DNA of 64,000 bases from Parvibaculum sp046297875 (GTDB lineage: Bacteria; Pseudomonadota; Alphaproteobacteria; Parvibaculales; Parvibaculaceae), in assembly GCF_046297875.1 (NCBI RefSeq), contig NZ_JBKBHD010000001.1, forward strand, positions 2,604,001 to 2,668,000, given 5' to 3'. Positions 50,638 to 59,335 of the stretch are shown piece after piece (position 1 is the stretch's first letter; the number at the start of each line of letters is the position of its first letter). Made by a program: the position numbers and the translations under genes. The notes under the pieces were generated by a model. It ran no database searches. It was not told where the DNA came from and saw only the letters and a program-made list of their open reading frames with translations.

Positions 50638-52329
50638 TTAGGGGGTCGCGGGCGGATTCGCAATCTCACCGCTAGCTGTGCGGCGGCTCGTCACGCCCTG
50701 CAGATAGGCCCGGACATTGACCTCGGGGCCCTCTTCCACGCCGCGGCCCGTACGCAGGCCCCAGGGGCCCCGCTCCAGATCCTCGATCGTATAGCCCATA
50801 TCGACGTCATAGGTGCGGTCGATCTGGTTCCTGAGGAAGCGCTGCGCCTCGTACCAGCGGGTCTTGAGGGCGCCGTCGCGGCAGGTGGAAAGCTCCTCGC
50901 CGCTCGCGCCCCAGCGCCGCTCGACGCATTGATAGGGATCGAAGGAGAGGTCGTAGAGGCGGCCGATGATGTGATCGAGCGAAAGCGGGACGGTGCGGCC
51001 TGCCGAATTCACATAGGAGATGTTGCAGGCGGCGTTCTGCTCCCAATAGGCAGCAAGGAGATCGCCCGCCAGATCGTCGCCTTCGTAGTTCAGGCGGGGC
51101 GCATCCACCATGTCCATCTTGATGAATTCGACGACGAGATCGTACATCTCCTTGAAGGCGGTCTTGAGGCGGGCGTCGCGGGAGGGTGTGGAATAGAGTT
51201 CCCAGACGCCATGCGTGCCGTAGATATTGTCCGGCAGGCGATGCGGCGGGTCCATGTTCTGGATACCGCGGCCGATTGAAATATCCACCGCCTGCTTGCG
51301 CGAGCGCACATCGAAGCAGATCGACTGCATCATGGCGCGCAGTTCCTCGACCGGGCGATACTCGAGTTCGCCAGCCGACAGACGCGCTCGGAGATAGGTG
51401 TAGAAGTCGTGGTCCTCGCCATTGTGATTCCACGAAGCCGAGGCCCAGCGGAGCGGATCACCGGGCGGGCTGCCCTGATACTGCTCGAGCGAAAAATCAG
51501 GGATCTCGTCATTCGAGGCGGCGACGATGCGGCCGCCGACCAGCGCACCGTTGGGCGCGCGCGTAGCGCCGACGACTTCGATCGGACGGAACTTCTGGAA
51601 GATGGAGCCGAGTTCCGGCCCCGTGCGCAGGAACTCCTTGCCGAGATGGGAGCGGCTCAGCGAATGATCCGGGTGCGAGGAGAAGATGAGGATGCGGCCG
51701 CCGCTTTCCACACGCCAGACAAGCGAGGCATGGCCGTTCACATCATAGGTGACGGTGCCGGGTACGATCGATTCCCGGTCGAGGCGCGGCGAATAGGTAT
51801 CGGAGAACATGACGGGATCGTCCGCCATGGAGTTGCGGCGGAACATGGCGGTCGACACGACATTGACGAGCGTATGCAGGACCGGGATGGCCGGCACACC
51901 GTTTGCCGTGCGCGGAACGGAGTCGCGCGCGACCGTGACATTGCCAAAGGGCGAATACCGGATGTCGCCCTTCTCGCCATCGGCGGCGCGCATCGCAGAC
52001 TGCCACGCGAAGGGCAGACCGTTCTTCCAGGCGAAGTAGGCGCGCAGCACATAGGGCATGTCGGCGCAGTCGACATAAAAGCGCGTCTTCGGGTCGGTGT
52101 GGCGATAGGGATTGGCGGGGCTCTTGATGCACTCGTCGAAGGTCCAGCAATCGGCAGCGCCGAGACCGGCCACGAAATCCTGCCATGCCTTTTCGTCGGA
52201 CGGCTCCCAGCGCTCCTTGGTGATGCGCCAGCGCCCGTCCTGCGCATGGGCCACGGCGCTCGCACCGAACATGGCGGCGAGGAAAACGGAGGCAGCAACA
52301 AACGCGGCTCTGCGCCAGCGTGACATCAT
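50638..52329 (-). CDS. Secreted protein with a possible Cys-His hydrolase fold
   Basis: The 563-residue product has a signal peptide ending VAHAQ. I do not recognise a family. The segment FYVDCADMPYVLRAYFAWKN (about residues 84-103), followed by VNGHASLVWRVESGG (about 200-214), resembles the Cys and His sites of transglutaminase/NlpC-type folds. The C-terminal half is rich in acidic and aromatic residues, with several Cys that could form disulfides. It is probably periplasmic. It lies in a non-conserved insertion upstream of proS, with a second exported protein gene 92 bp further upstream. Confidence 0.6.
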   Translation of the reverse strand: MMSRWRRAAFVAASVFLAAMFGASAVAHAQDGRWRITKERWEPSDEKAWQDFVAGLGAADCWTFDECIKSPANPYRHTDPKTRFYVDCADMPYVLRAYFAWKNGLPFAWQSAMRAADGEKGDIRYSPFGNVTVARDSVPRTANGVPAIPVLHTLVNVVSTAMFRRNSMADDPVMFSDTYSPRLDRESIVPGTVTYDVNGHASLVWRVESGGRILIFSSHPDHSLSRSHLGKEFLRTGPELGSIFQKFRPIEVVGATRAPNGALVGGRIVAASNDEIPDFSLEQYQGSPPGDPLRWASASWNHNGEDHDFYTYLRARLSAGELEYRPVEELRAMMQSICFDVRSRKQAVDISIGRGIQNMDPPHRLPDNIYGTHGVWELYSTPSRDARLKTAFKEMYDLVVEFIKMDMVDAPRLNYEGDDLAGDLLAAYWEQNAACNISYVNSAGRTVPLSLDHIIGRLYDLSFDPYQCVERRWGASGEELSTCRDGALKTRWYEAQRFLRNQIDRTYDVDMGYTIEDLERGPWGLRTGRGVEEGPEVNVRAYLQGVTSRRTASGEIANPPATP

Positions 52330-52421
52330 GGAAAACGTTCCTTGCCCCTTCTGGGCCCCAAACTGCTTGAAAGCCTGCGGGCCGGGGATCGGCCTGTCAA
52401 CAAAAGCCGGTCAGGCGCGGG

Positions 52422-52850
52422 TCATTTCGGCTGCCGCTGATGCAATCTTGCACAGGCTTCGGCGAGGGAATGGTCGAGGCCGGTCACGTCTTCACCGTCA
52501 ATTGTGACGCGGCCCGTACCCATGTCGATGGCGATGCGGGCAACATTCATCTTGGTGGCGGAATTGAAAGCAGGGTTTCGTCCGGCAAGCGGATCGAGCG
52601 TGGCGTCGAATTCATAGACGGGGCGACGGCCATAACCATAGCCTCCATCGAGATCGGCGGGTGCGACGGCGCGGCCGTCGGCGGCGACACCCGGCACATA
52701 GTCCGCCCCGCCCGGCAGATAGGGCGCGATGTGGCGGCAGTCCTTTTCGGAAATCTCGACAATACGCGGGGCCTCACCGCCGGCGAGCCCGGCGTGAGCG
52801 GGCGCGGCGGCAAGAACAAGCACCAGAAGGGACAAGAGCCGTTTCATCAT
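52422..52850 (-). CDS. Small exported protein of unknown function
   Basis: The 142-residue product has a clear signal peptide (KRLLSLLVLVLAAAPAHA), so it is periplasmic or secreted. The mature part has Cys residues in KDCRHIAPYLPGGADYVPGV and EACARLHQ, which may pair. Central segments such as FDATLDPLAGRN and RIAIDMGTGRVTIDGEDV look beta-rich. I recognise no named family, though the sequence looks like a conserved alphaproteobacterial hypothetical. It starts with ATGATG; the first is listed. It is divergent from the permease gene. Confidence 0.6.
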   Translation of the reverse strand: MMKRLLSLLVLVLAAAPAHAGLAGGEAPRIVEISEKDCRHIAPYLPGGADYVPGVAADGRAVAPADLDGGYGYGRRPVYEFDATLDPLAGRNPAFNSATKMNVARIAIDMGTGRVTIDGEDVTGLDHSLAEACARLHQRQPK

Positions 52851-52923
52851 GCTTCCATCCTGCGCCGGAGGGCTTTAAGGAATTGTTGCGGGGATATTAC
52901 ATGGGACCGGGGATAGCACGAAA

Positions 52924-54234
52924 ATGAGCGATGGAAGCAGCGGCATTCTCGAACGTCTTTTCGCGCTCACGGCGAACGGGACAACTGTCCGTACCGAGAT
53001 ATTGGCGGGCATCACGACGTTCCTCACCATGGCCTATATCATTTTCGTGAACCCTTCGATCCTGGCGCAAGCGGGGATGGATTTCGGGGCGGTGTTCGTG
53101 GCGACCTGCATCGCGGCGGCGGCCGGCTCGCTCATCATGGGGCTATATGCGAATTACCCCGTGGCGCTCGCGCCGGGGATGGGGCTCAACGCCTATTTCG
53201 CCTTCACTGTCGTGCCGCAATTCGGCGGCGACTGGCGGCTGGCGCTTGGTTGTGTCTTCCTCTCCGGCATTGCCTTTCTTGCGCTGTCGCTGTCGCCGCT
53301 GCGCGAATGGCTCGTGAACGCGATCCCACGATCGCTGAAATACGGCATCGGCGCGGGCATTGGATATTTCCTCGCGCTGATCGGGCTGCAGAATGCCGGC
53401 ATCGTCACGGCTCATCCGGTGACGCTGGTGACGCTTGGCAATCTCGGCGCGCATGGCGCGCTGCTGGCGATGGCGGGGTTCGTCGCATTGGTCGCGCTCT
53501 ATTTCCGGCGCGTGCCAGGAGCGATCATGCTGACGATCATCGGCGTGACGGCGGCGGCGGTGCTGCTCGGATTGCAGCCGCTGCAGGGCGTGGTGGACAT
53601 GCCGCCGTCGCTCGCGCCGACGCTGTTCGAGATGAATATTCGCGGCGCCTTCGAGATCGGATTCGTGACCATCATATTCGTGTTCCTGCTGGTCGACCTC
53701 CTCGATACAACGGGAACGCTGGTCAGCGTGGGCCAACGCGCGGGCATGGTGGATGAAGACGGCAAGCTGCCACGGCTGCGCAAGGCGATGGTGGCGGATT
53801 CGACGGCGACGGCAATCGGCGCAGCGCTCGGCACCTCCACGACGACGAGCTACATCGAAAGCACGGCGGGCATCGAGACGGGAGGCCGCACGGGGCTTAT
53901 GGCGGTGACGGTGGGTGTGCTGTTTCTAGCGAGCCTTTTCCTCGCGCCGCTTGCAGGCACGGTGCCGGCCTATGCGACGGCGCCCGCGCTCGTCTTCGTT
54001 GCCTGCCTGATGGCGCGCAGCCTTGCCGACATCTCGTGGGACGACATCACGGAAGCCGTACCTGCGATGGTGACGGCACTTGCCATTCCCCTCACCTATT
54101 CCATCTCCAGCGGCATCGGGCTCGGCATCATCGCCTATGCCGGGATCAAGCTCGCCTCAGGACGCTGGCGCGACCTCAACTGGGCCATCGCGCTCATTGC
54201 GGCGGCCTTCGCCGTGAAGCTTGCCCTGCAATGA
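52924..54234 (+). CDS. NCS2-family purine permease (AzgA-like)
   Basis: This 436-residue transporter has 12-14 membrane segments and would import adenine, guanine or hypoxanthine with protons. Motifs of the AzgA branch are GMGLNAYFAFTVV, LLVDLLDTTGTLVSV and IGAALGTSTTTSYIESTAGI followed by ETGGRTGL. The start MSDGSSGILERLFALTANGT is typical. It is the only plus-strand gene in its area and is divergent from the exported-protein gene with a 73-bp gap. Exact substrate preference cannot be read from sequence. Confidence 0.88.
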   Translation: MSDGSSGILERLFALTANGTTVRTEILAGITTFLTMAYIIFVNPSILAQAGMDFGAVFVATCIAAAAGSLIMGLYANYPVALAPGMGLNAYFAFTVVPQFGGDWRLALGCVFLSGIAFLALSLSPLREWLVNAIPRSLKYGIGAGIGYFLALIGLQNAGIVTAHPVTLVTLGNLGAHGALLAMAGFVALVALYFRRVPGAIMLTIIGVTAAAVLLGLQPLQGVVDMPPSLAPTLFEMNIRGAFEIGFVTIIFVFLLVDLLDTTGTLVSVGQRAGMVDEDGKLPRLRKAMVADSTATAIGAALGTSTTTSYIESTAGIETGGRTGLMAVTVGVLFLASLFLAPLAGTVPAYATAPALVFVACLMARSLADISWDDITEAVPAMVTALAIPLTYSISSGIGLGIIAYAGIKLASGRWRDLNWAIALIAAAFAVKLALQ

Positions 54235-54350
54235 AACACAAGCCCGGAGGGGTGCATCGGTCATTTCATTGCGCGCGTGTGAAGCGGATGATGCAAAAAT
54301 TTCACGGAGTAGAAAAAACCGCGTGACATGTCGCCGCAGGCTTACTAAAG

Positions 54351-54497
54351 TCCCCTCCACAAAAGGGGAAAAGCGCATAAGCGCAGCCCAAGTTTAGGGA
54401 GGGAACGCTGACTTCGACGATCCACAAGGATCGCGGAGGCGCGAAATGAGGGAACACTAAAGCAGCAAGGCCGCGAAAGCTGGCCTTGCTTTTTTTT
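54351..54497 (+). ncRNA. Possible small RNA ending in a strong terminator
   Basis: Successive stems are TCCCC/GGGGA (54351-54369), GCGC-ATAA-GCGC (54373-54384), CGATCC-ACAA-GGATCG (54418-54433) and the terminator at 54464-54497. The stretch lies 117 bp past the permease stop and has no protein frame of note. It could be an independent RNA or a long structured 3' UTR. No clear promoter was found, so the 5' end is a guess. Confidence 0.35.
54464..54497 (+). terminator. Intrinsic terminator with GNRA loop
   Basis: AGCAAGGCC (54464-54472) pairs with GGCCTTGCT (54482-54490), extended by GC-GAAA-GC inside, and is followed by seven more T residues. It ends transcription from the permease or from a separate small RNA. 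Confidence 0.93.
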
Positions 54498-54523
54498 GGC
54501 TTTTTGTCCGTTGAGCGGGAAGT

Positions 54524-54808
54524 TCAGCCGCTATAGCCGCTGCCGAAATCGGGCATGAAGGGGATGTCTTCGTAGGCGATGGGCTCGGCGACCTGGAGCC
54601 AGAAGATGAAGGCCCAGAGGAAGGCGGCAATCACCGTGGTGACCGCCATTTTCTTCAGGAGCGCGGGGCGCGTGGGGGCGCCGGGCTCGGTTCCGGCCGG
54701 AATCTCCTCGCCGCTCTCATGCTGCGAGCGGATACCCCAAGGCAGGACCGCAAAGAGGGTCAGCCACCAGACGATAAAATAGATTGCGAGCCCGGATACG
54801 AGGTCCAT
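54524..54808 (-). CDS. DUF1467 family membrane protein
   Basis: The 94-residue product has two membrane helices (about residues 7-25 and 53-72). A short cytosolic loop (IRSQHESGEEIPAGTEPGAP) separates them, and the conserved AEPIAYEDIPFMPDF-type tail follows. DUF1467 proteins occur next to mce in alphaproteobacteria, and this is that arrangement, 7 bp from mce. The function is unknown. The second helix IAAFLWAFIFWLQVAE resembles the helix of the 45-residue SOS-type protein at 46.2 kb. Confidence 0.88.
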   Translation of the reverse strand: MDLVSGLAIYFIVWWLTLFAVLPWGIRSQHESGEEIPAGTEPGAPTRPALLKKMAVTTVIAAFLWAFIFWLQVAEPIAYEDIPFMPDFGSGYSG

Positions 54809-54815
54809 GCCGGTC

Positions 54816-55220
54816 TCAGGCCTGCTCGAGCTCGACCAGCGTGCCGTTCAGGTCTTTCGGGTGCAGGAAGACGACGGGCTTGCCGTGGGCGCCGATCCTG
54901 GGCTTGCCGGTGCCGGTGATGGTGACGCCTTCGTCGTTCATCTTCAGGCAGGCGGCTTCGATGTCGTCCACCTCGATGCAGATATGATGGATACCGCCCT
55001 TGGGGTTCTTCGCAAGGAAACCGGCAATCGGCGAATCCTCGCCCAGCGGTTCCAGCAGCTCGATCTTGGTGTTGCCGAGATCGACGAATACGGTCGTCAC
55101 GCCATGATCCGGCTGGGGCACGGCATCCGACACCTTGGCATTGAACTTCTGGCGGTAAGTCTCTGCCGCAGCTTTGATATCCGGCACGGCGATGGCAACG
55201 TGATTGAGCTGTCCGAGCAT
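54816..55220 (-). CDS. mce: Methylmalonyl-CoA epimerase
   Basis: Mce interconverts the methylmalonyl-CoA epimers, used in propionyl-CoA metabolism. The 134-residue vicinal-oxygen-chelate protein has the metal His in LNHVAIAVPD, KIELLEPLGEDSPIAGFL, the second metal His in GGIHHICIEVDD, and the C-terminal Glu in GTLVELEQA. The methylmalonyl-CoA mutase genes are not in the window. A four-hairpin repeat lies upstream, between it and rnj. Confidence 0.94.
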   Translation of the reverse strand: MLGQLNHVAIAVPDIKAAAETYRQKFNAKVSDAVPQPDHGVTTVFVDLGNTKIELLEPLGEDSPIAGFLAKNPKGGIHHICIEVDDIEAACLKMNDEGVTITGTGKPRIGAHGKPVVFLHPKDLNGTLVELEQA

Positions 55221-55314
55221 GGTTTATTCCGTATTCTGGAGCGGTTTCAAAGTTCAGATGCCTTTTGTTTAGGCCGGTTCTCCCACCAAAACAAGTTAGG
55301 TCATTGTTGTTTAG

Positions 55315-55410
55315 CCTCAAGCGCCGGCGCGCGCATCCGCGCGCTTGACTTACGCGCCATAAGGCGCGGCGCGCGGTCGCGCTTGCCATTTTCGAGTGCC
55401 TCGAAAATGG
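55315..55410 (-). repeat. Four-hairpin repeat, copy B
   Basis: The stems are GCGCGC/GCGCGC around ATCC (55329-55344), CGCGCC-ATAA-GGCGCG (55353-55368), GCGC-GGTC-GCGC (55371-55382) and CCATTTTCGA/TCGAAAATGG (55386-55410). The last stem ends at the base before the rnj stop codon. Relative to copy A, nine base pairs change and all remain paired. Confidence 0.85.
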
Positions 55411-57096
55411 TTATATACGTGTGACCACCACCTCGACCTGGGGTTTCTTGCCCCATTCGCGCCGCAGCGCGCCGCGGACGGCGCGGCGCAGGAATTCCGC
55501 TACGTCATCATCATTGCCGCGGCGCTTATTCGGCAGGCGGTCGAGGGCATCGTCCACGGCATCGAGCGCCCGGTCCTCGAAGGTGACGCCATGCGAATCT
55601 TCTTCGGGGAGACCCATTAGCCGCACCTGCGGCTCGCCCCGGACCTCGCCCTTGCCGTCCAGCACGAGGCTGACGAAGACGGAGCCCGCGAAAGCGAGAC
55701 GGCGGCGCTCCTGCACCGCGCCCTCGTCTTCTTCCGTCAGCACCTCGCCATCGAGATAGAGGCGGCCCGAAGGGGCTTCATCGATGACCTCGGCGGCGCC
55801 GGGCGCGAGGCGGACCATGAGGCCGTTTCTGACCACAATCTGTTCCGGCACCTGAAGTTCGCGAGCAAGGGCTGCATGTTCTGCGAGGTGGCGCGCCTCG
55901 CCGTGAACCGGAATTGAGACTTCCGGCCTGATCCACTGATACAAGGCGGCAAGTTCATCCCGGCAGGGATGGCCGGAGACGTGGACGAAGTGGTCCTTCT
56001 CCGTGACGATGCGGATGCCGCGTTCGGCGAGACGATTCTGCAGATCGAAGATCGAGGTTTCGTTGCCGGGGATGACGCGCGAGGAAAAGATGACTGTGTC
56101 CCCCTTTTCCAGAACGATGCTCGGATGGCTGTCCTCGGCGATGCGGGCAAGGGCGGCGCGCGGCTCGCCCTGACTGCCGGTGCAGATGAAGAGGACGCTT
56201 TCGCGCGGAAGATAGCCCGCATCATCCTCGCTCAGGATTCTCGGGAGGTCGTGCAGGTAGCCCGCCTCGCGCGCGGCAGCAACGACGCGGTGCATAGAGC
56301 GGCCGACGAGAACCGGATGACGGCCGACGGCGTCGCCCGCGCGGATGATGCTTTCGAGGCGCGCAACATTGGACGCGAAGGTGGTGACGGCCACCCTGCC
56401 CTGACATTCCCTGAGAAGCTCGATCAGGCTTGCCGCGACATCGGCCTCGGAGCCGGAGGTGCCGGGCGAGAATACATTGGTGCTGTCGCAGACAATGGCG
56501 CGCACGCCTTCATCGCCGATGGCGCGGAGGCGGGCTTCGTCTATGTCGCCGCCGACCACGGGATCGGGGTCGATCTTCCAGTCGCCGGTATGCAGCACGA
56601 GGCCGAGCGGCGTGCGGATGGCGAGCGCATTCGGCTCGAGGATCGAGTGCGTGAGCGTGACGAGTTCGATGTCGAAGGGGCCGAGCTCGAAACGGTGGCC
56701 GAGCGGGATGATGTGCATAGGCACTTCCGCCTCGATGCCGGCCTCGATCAGCTTGCCGCGCACCATTGCCGCCGTGAAGGGCGTGGCATAGACCGGGCAG
56801 CGGAGGCGCGGCCAGAGATGAGCAAGAGCGCCAATATGGTCTTCATGGGCGTGGGTGAGCACGATGGCGATGAGATCCTCGCGCCGTTCCTCGATGAAGG
56901 CGGGATCCGGCATGATGAGGTCGACGCCGGGGGTGCGGTCGTCGCCGAAGGTGACGCCGATATCGACGATGATCCAGCGGCGGGCGTCCTCCGGGCCATA
57001 GCCATAGAGATTTAGGTTCATGCCGATTTCGCCGGAGCCGCCGAGCGGCAGGAAGACGAATTCGTCACGGGAGGGCTGGGACACGGCTTTACTCAT
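55411..57096 (-). CDS. rnj: Ribonuclease J
   Basis: RNase J is a 5'-3' exonuclease and endonuclease for mRNA decay and rRNA maturation. The 561-residue beta-CASP metallo-beta-lactamase has FLPLGGSGEIGMNLNLYGYG, the zinc motif LTHAHEDHIGAL, HTGDWKIDPDPV, the beta-CASP segment with VLFICTGSQGEPRAALARIA, and HVSGHPCRDEL. It lies 9 bp after birA and probably belongs to the nuo downstream operon. Confidence 0.95.
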   Translation of the reverse strand: MSKAVSQPSRDEFVFLPLGGSGEIGMNLNLYGYGPEDARRWIIVDIGVTFGDDRTPGVDLIMPDPAFIEERREDLIAIVLTHAHEDHIGALAHLWPRLRCPVYATPFTAAMVRGKLIEAGIEAEVPMHIIPLGHRFELGPFDIELVTLTHSILEPNALAIRTPLGLVLHTGDWKIDPDPVVGGDIDEARLRAIGDEGVRAIVCDSTNVFSPGTSGSEADVAASLIELLRECQGRVAVTTFASNVARLESIIRAGDAVGRHPVLVGRSMHRVVAAAREAGYLHDLPRILSEDDAGYLPRESVLFICTGSQGEPRAALARIAEDSHPSIVLEKGDTVIFSSRVIPGNETSIFDLQNRLAERGIRIVTEKDHFVHVSGHPCRDELAALYQWIRPEVSIPVHGEARHLAEHAALARELQVPEQIVVRNGLMVRLAPGAAEVIDEAPSGRLYLDGEVLTEEDEGAVQERRRLAFAGSVFVSLVLDGKGEVRGEPQVRLMGLPEEDSHGVTFEDRALDAVDDALDRLPNKRRGNDDDVAEFLRRAVRGALRREWGKKPQVEVVVTRI

Positions 57097-57105
57097 GGGC
57101 AGAAC

Positions 57106-57858
57106 CTAGTGCGCCGGGCGGGGAAAGAACACATCTCCCGCAGAAATGAGGCGTAATTCGCCATTGGAAAGACGAAGCTGAAGGGCGCCATCGGGCGCGA
57201 GGCCCTCGAAAATGCCCTCTATCACCTCATCCGACAGGCGGACGGTGATGGGCCCGCCGAGGCCCTCGGCGCGCTTCACCCAGGATTCGCGGATGGCCGC
57301 AAAGCCATTCTGGCCGCGCCAGACGGACAGCCAATGGGTGAAGGCGGCATCAAGCGCCGTCAGCGCTTCATCGGGGGCAACGGGCGCGCAGCCTATCGCG
57401 GCGAGCGACGTTGCCCTGTATTCAAGGCCTTCGGGATGCGTGGCGAGATTGAGCCCCATGCCGATTGCAACCCAGGCGACCTGCGCGCCCGCGACGCCGG
57501 ACGACTCAAGCAGGATGCCGGCGAGTTTCGCCCGGTCATGAAGAAGATCGTTCGGCCATTTGAGGCGGAGCGCACCGCGGAGCGGCGGCGGCAGGAGGCT
57601 TTCCACCGCCTGATGGACGGCGAGTGCGGCGACGAAGGAAAGTTCGCCCGCTTCGCGCGGGCCGCAGCGGGGCGTCAGATAGAGCGTGCCCATGAAATTG
57701 CCGGAGGGGCTTTCCCATGTCCTGCCCCTGCGGCCGCGGCCCGCCGTCTGCCGCCTTGCGACGATCCAGACGGGGCCTTCGGTTCCGGCATCGCCGAGGC
57801 GGCGCGCCTCTTCGTTGGTGCTGTCGATCTCTTCGAAGCGGCGGATATCGGCGGTCAT
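57106..57858 (-). CDS. birA: Biotin-[acetyl-CoA-carboxylase] ligase
   Basis: BirA attaches biotin to carboxylase carrier domains. The 250-residue protein has the catalytic loop RRQTAGRGRRGRTWESPSGN, LRLKWPNDLLHD, AGILLESSG and GMGLNLATHP. It lacks the N-terminal DNA-binding domain of the E. coli repressor form, so it is a group I ligase without direct repressor function. It starts 7 bp after the nuoN stop. Confidence 0.95.
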   Translation of the reverse strand: MTADIRRFEEIDSTNEEARRLGDAGTEGPVWIVARRQTAGRGRRGRTWESPSGNFMGTLYLTPRCGPREAGELSFVAALAVHQAVESLLPPPLRGALRLKWPNDLLHDRAKLAGILLESSGVAGAQVAWVAIGMGLNLATHPEGLEYRATSLAAIGCAPVAPDEALTALDAAFTHWLSVWRGQNGFAAIRESWVKRAEGLGGPITVRLSDEVIEGIFEGLAPDGALQLRLSNGELRLISAGDVFFPRPAH

Positions 57859-57865
57859 TTCCGCA

Positions 57866-59323
57866 TCAGGGGAAGAGCGCGGTGACAGCCATCTCGGCGC
57901 CCGCGATGAGCGGAAGCGGATAGACGAAGAAGAGCATGGTGAAGACGCCCGACACGCCGAGCACCGCCGCGATCTCGCCCGGCAGCGGCGCCTCGAAAGG
58001 CTCCGCCGGATCGTCGAAATACATGATCTTGACGATACGCAGGTAGTAATAGGCGCCGACGACACTGGCGAGCACGCCGATCACAGCGAGCGGATAGAGG
58101 CCCGCCTCGATCGCTGCCATGAAGACGTAGAACTTGCCGAAGAAGCCCGCGAGCGGCGGCACGCCGGCCAGCGAGAACACGAGCATCGCAAAGATGAAGG
58201 CGAGCATGGGCCGGCTGCGCGAGAGGCCTGCGAGATCGGCAATGCTCTCGACATAACCTTCCTTGCGGTTCATGGCGAGGACGCAGCAGAAGACGCCAGC
58301 ATTCATCACGACATAGATGGTGAGATAGACAAGCACACCGCGCAGGCCTTCCGGCGTGCCGGCGGCGACGCCGACCAGCGCAAAGCCCATATGCGAGATC
58401 GAGCTGTAGGCAAGCATGCGCTTGATGTTGGACTGGCCGATGGCGGCGAAGGCGCCGAGCACCATCGAGGCGATCGAGATGAAGATGACGATCTGCTGCC
58501 ACTGATCTTCCATCGAGGGAAAGGCGCCGAAAAGCACGCGGATGACGAGCGCCATCGCCGCAACCTTCGGCGCGCCCGCAAAGAAGGCGGTGACGGGCGT
58601 CGGCGCGCCTTCATAGACGTCCGGCGTCCACATGTGGAAGGGCACGGCGGAAATCTTGAAGGCGAGGCCCGCCAGCACGAAGACGATGCCGAAAATGGCG
58701 CCGATGCTGGCACCGTCTGCCTGTAGCACCGCGGCGATGGCAGGGAACTCGACGGAACCCGTGAAGCCATAGATGAGCGAGGCGCCGTAGAGCAGCATGC
58801 CGGAGGCAAGCGCGCCGAGGATGAAATATTTGAGGCCAGCTTCCGTCGCCCGCGTGTTGTCGCGGTGGAAGGCGGCGATGACATAGAGAGCGAAGCTCTG
58901 CAGCTCGAGGCCCATATAGAGGGCGATGAGGCCATTGGCCGAGATCATCATGAACATGCCGAGCGTCGCCAGCGCAATCAGGATGGGATACTCGAAACGG
59001 TCGATCCCTTCGCGCTTGATGAAGGTGAGCGACATGATGATGGCCGCTGCCGCGGCAAGCAGCGTCAGCAGTTTCATGAACTTGGTGAAGCCGTCGGCGA
59101 CGAAGCTGCCGCCAAAGGCGAGCACCGCCTCGCTCGGCTCGACGACGAGCAGCGCGGCCACAAGAACGAAGAGCCCGATCACCCCGATGGAGGTTTCACG
59201 CGCGGTGCATTCCTTGCGGAACACGCCGAACATGAGAAGCGCCATGGCGCCCACCGCGAGAACGATCTCAGGCAGGGCCGGAAGGATGGCCGGAACGTTG
59301 GATGCTGCTTCTTCCATTGTCAT
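57866..59323 (-). CDS. nuoN: NADH-quinone oxidoreductase subunit N
   Basis: NuoN is one of three antiporter-like proton channel subunits of complex I. The 485-residue protein has about 14 helices. Conserved features include LGLELQSFALYVIAAFHR with the proton-path Glu and helix-breaker segments such as PFHMWTPDVYEGAPTPVTAF. It is the last nuo gene, 12 bp after nuoM, and is followed closely by birA. Confidence 0.97.
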   Translation of the reverse strand: MTMEEAASNVPAILPALPEIVLAVGAMALLMFGVFRKECTARETSIGVIGLFVLVAALLVVEPSEAVLAFGGSFVADGFTKFMKLLTLLAAAAAIIMSLTFIKREGIDRFEYPILIALATLGMFMMISANGLIALYMGLELQSFALYVIAAFHRDNTRATEAGLKYFILGALASGMLLYGASLIYGFTGSVEFPAIAAVLQADGASIGAIFGIVFVLAGLAFKISAVPFHMWTPDVYEGAPTPVTAFFAGAPKVAAMALVIRVLFGAFPSMEDQWQQIVIFISIASMVLGAFAAIGQSNIKRMLAYSSISHMGFALVGVAAGTPEGLRGVLVYLTIYVVMNAGVFCCVLAMNRKEGYVESIADLAGLSRSRPMLAFIFAMLVFSLAGVPPLAGFFGKFYVFMAAIEAGLYPLAVIGVLASVVGAYYYLRIVKIMYFDDPAEPFEAPLPGEIAAVLGVSGVFTMLFFVYPLPLIAGAEMAVTALFP

Positions 59324-59335
59324 TCGTTCCCGAGA

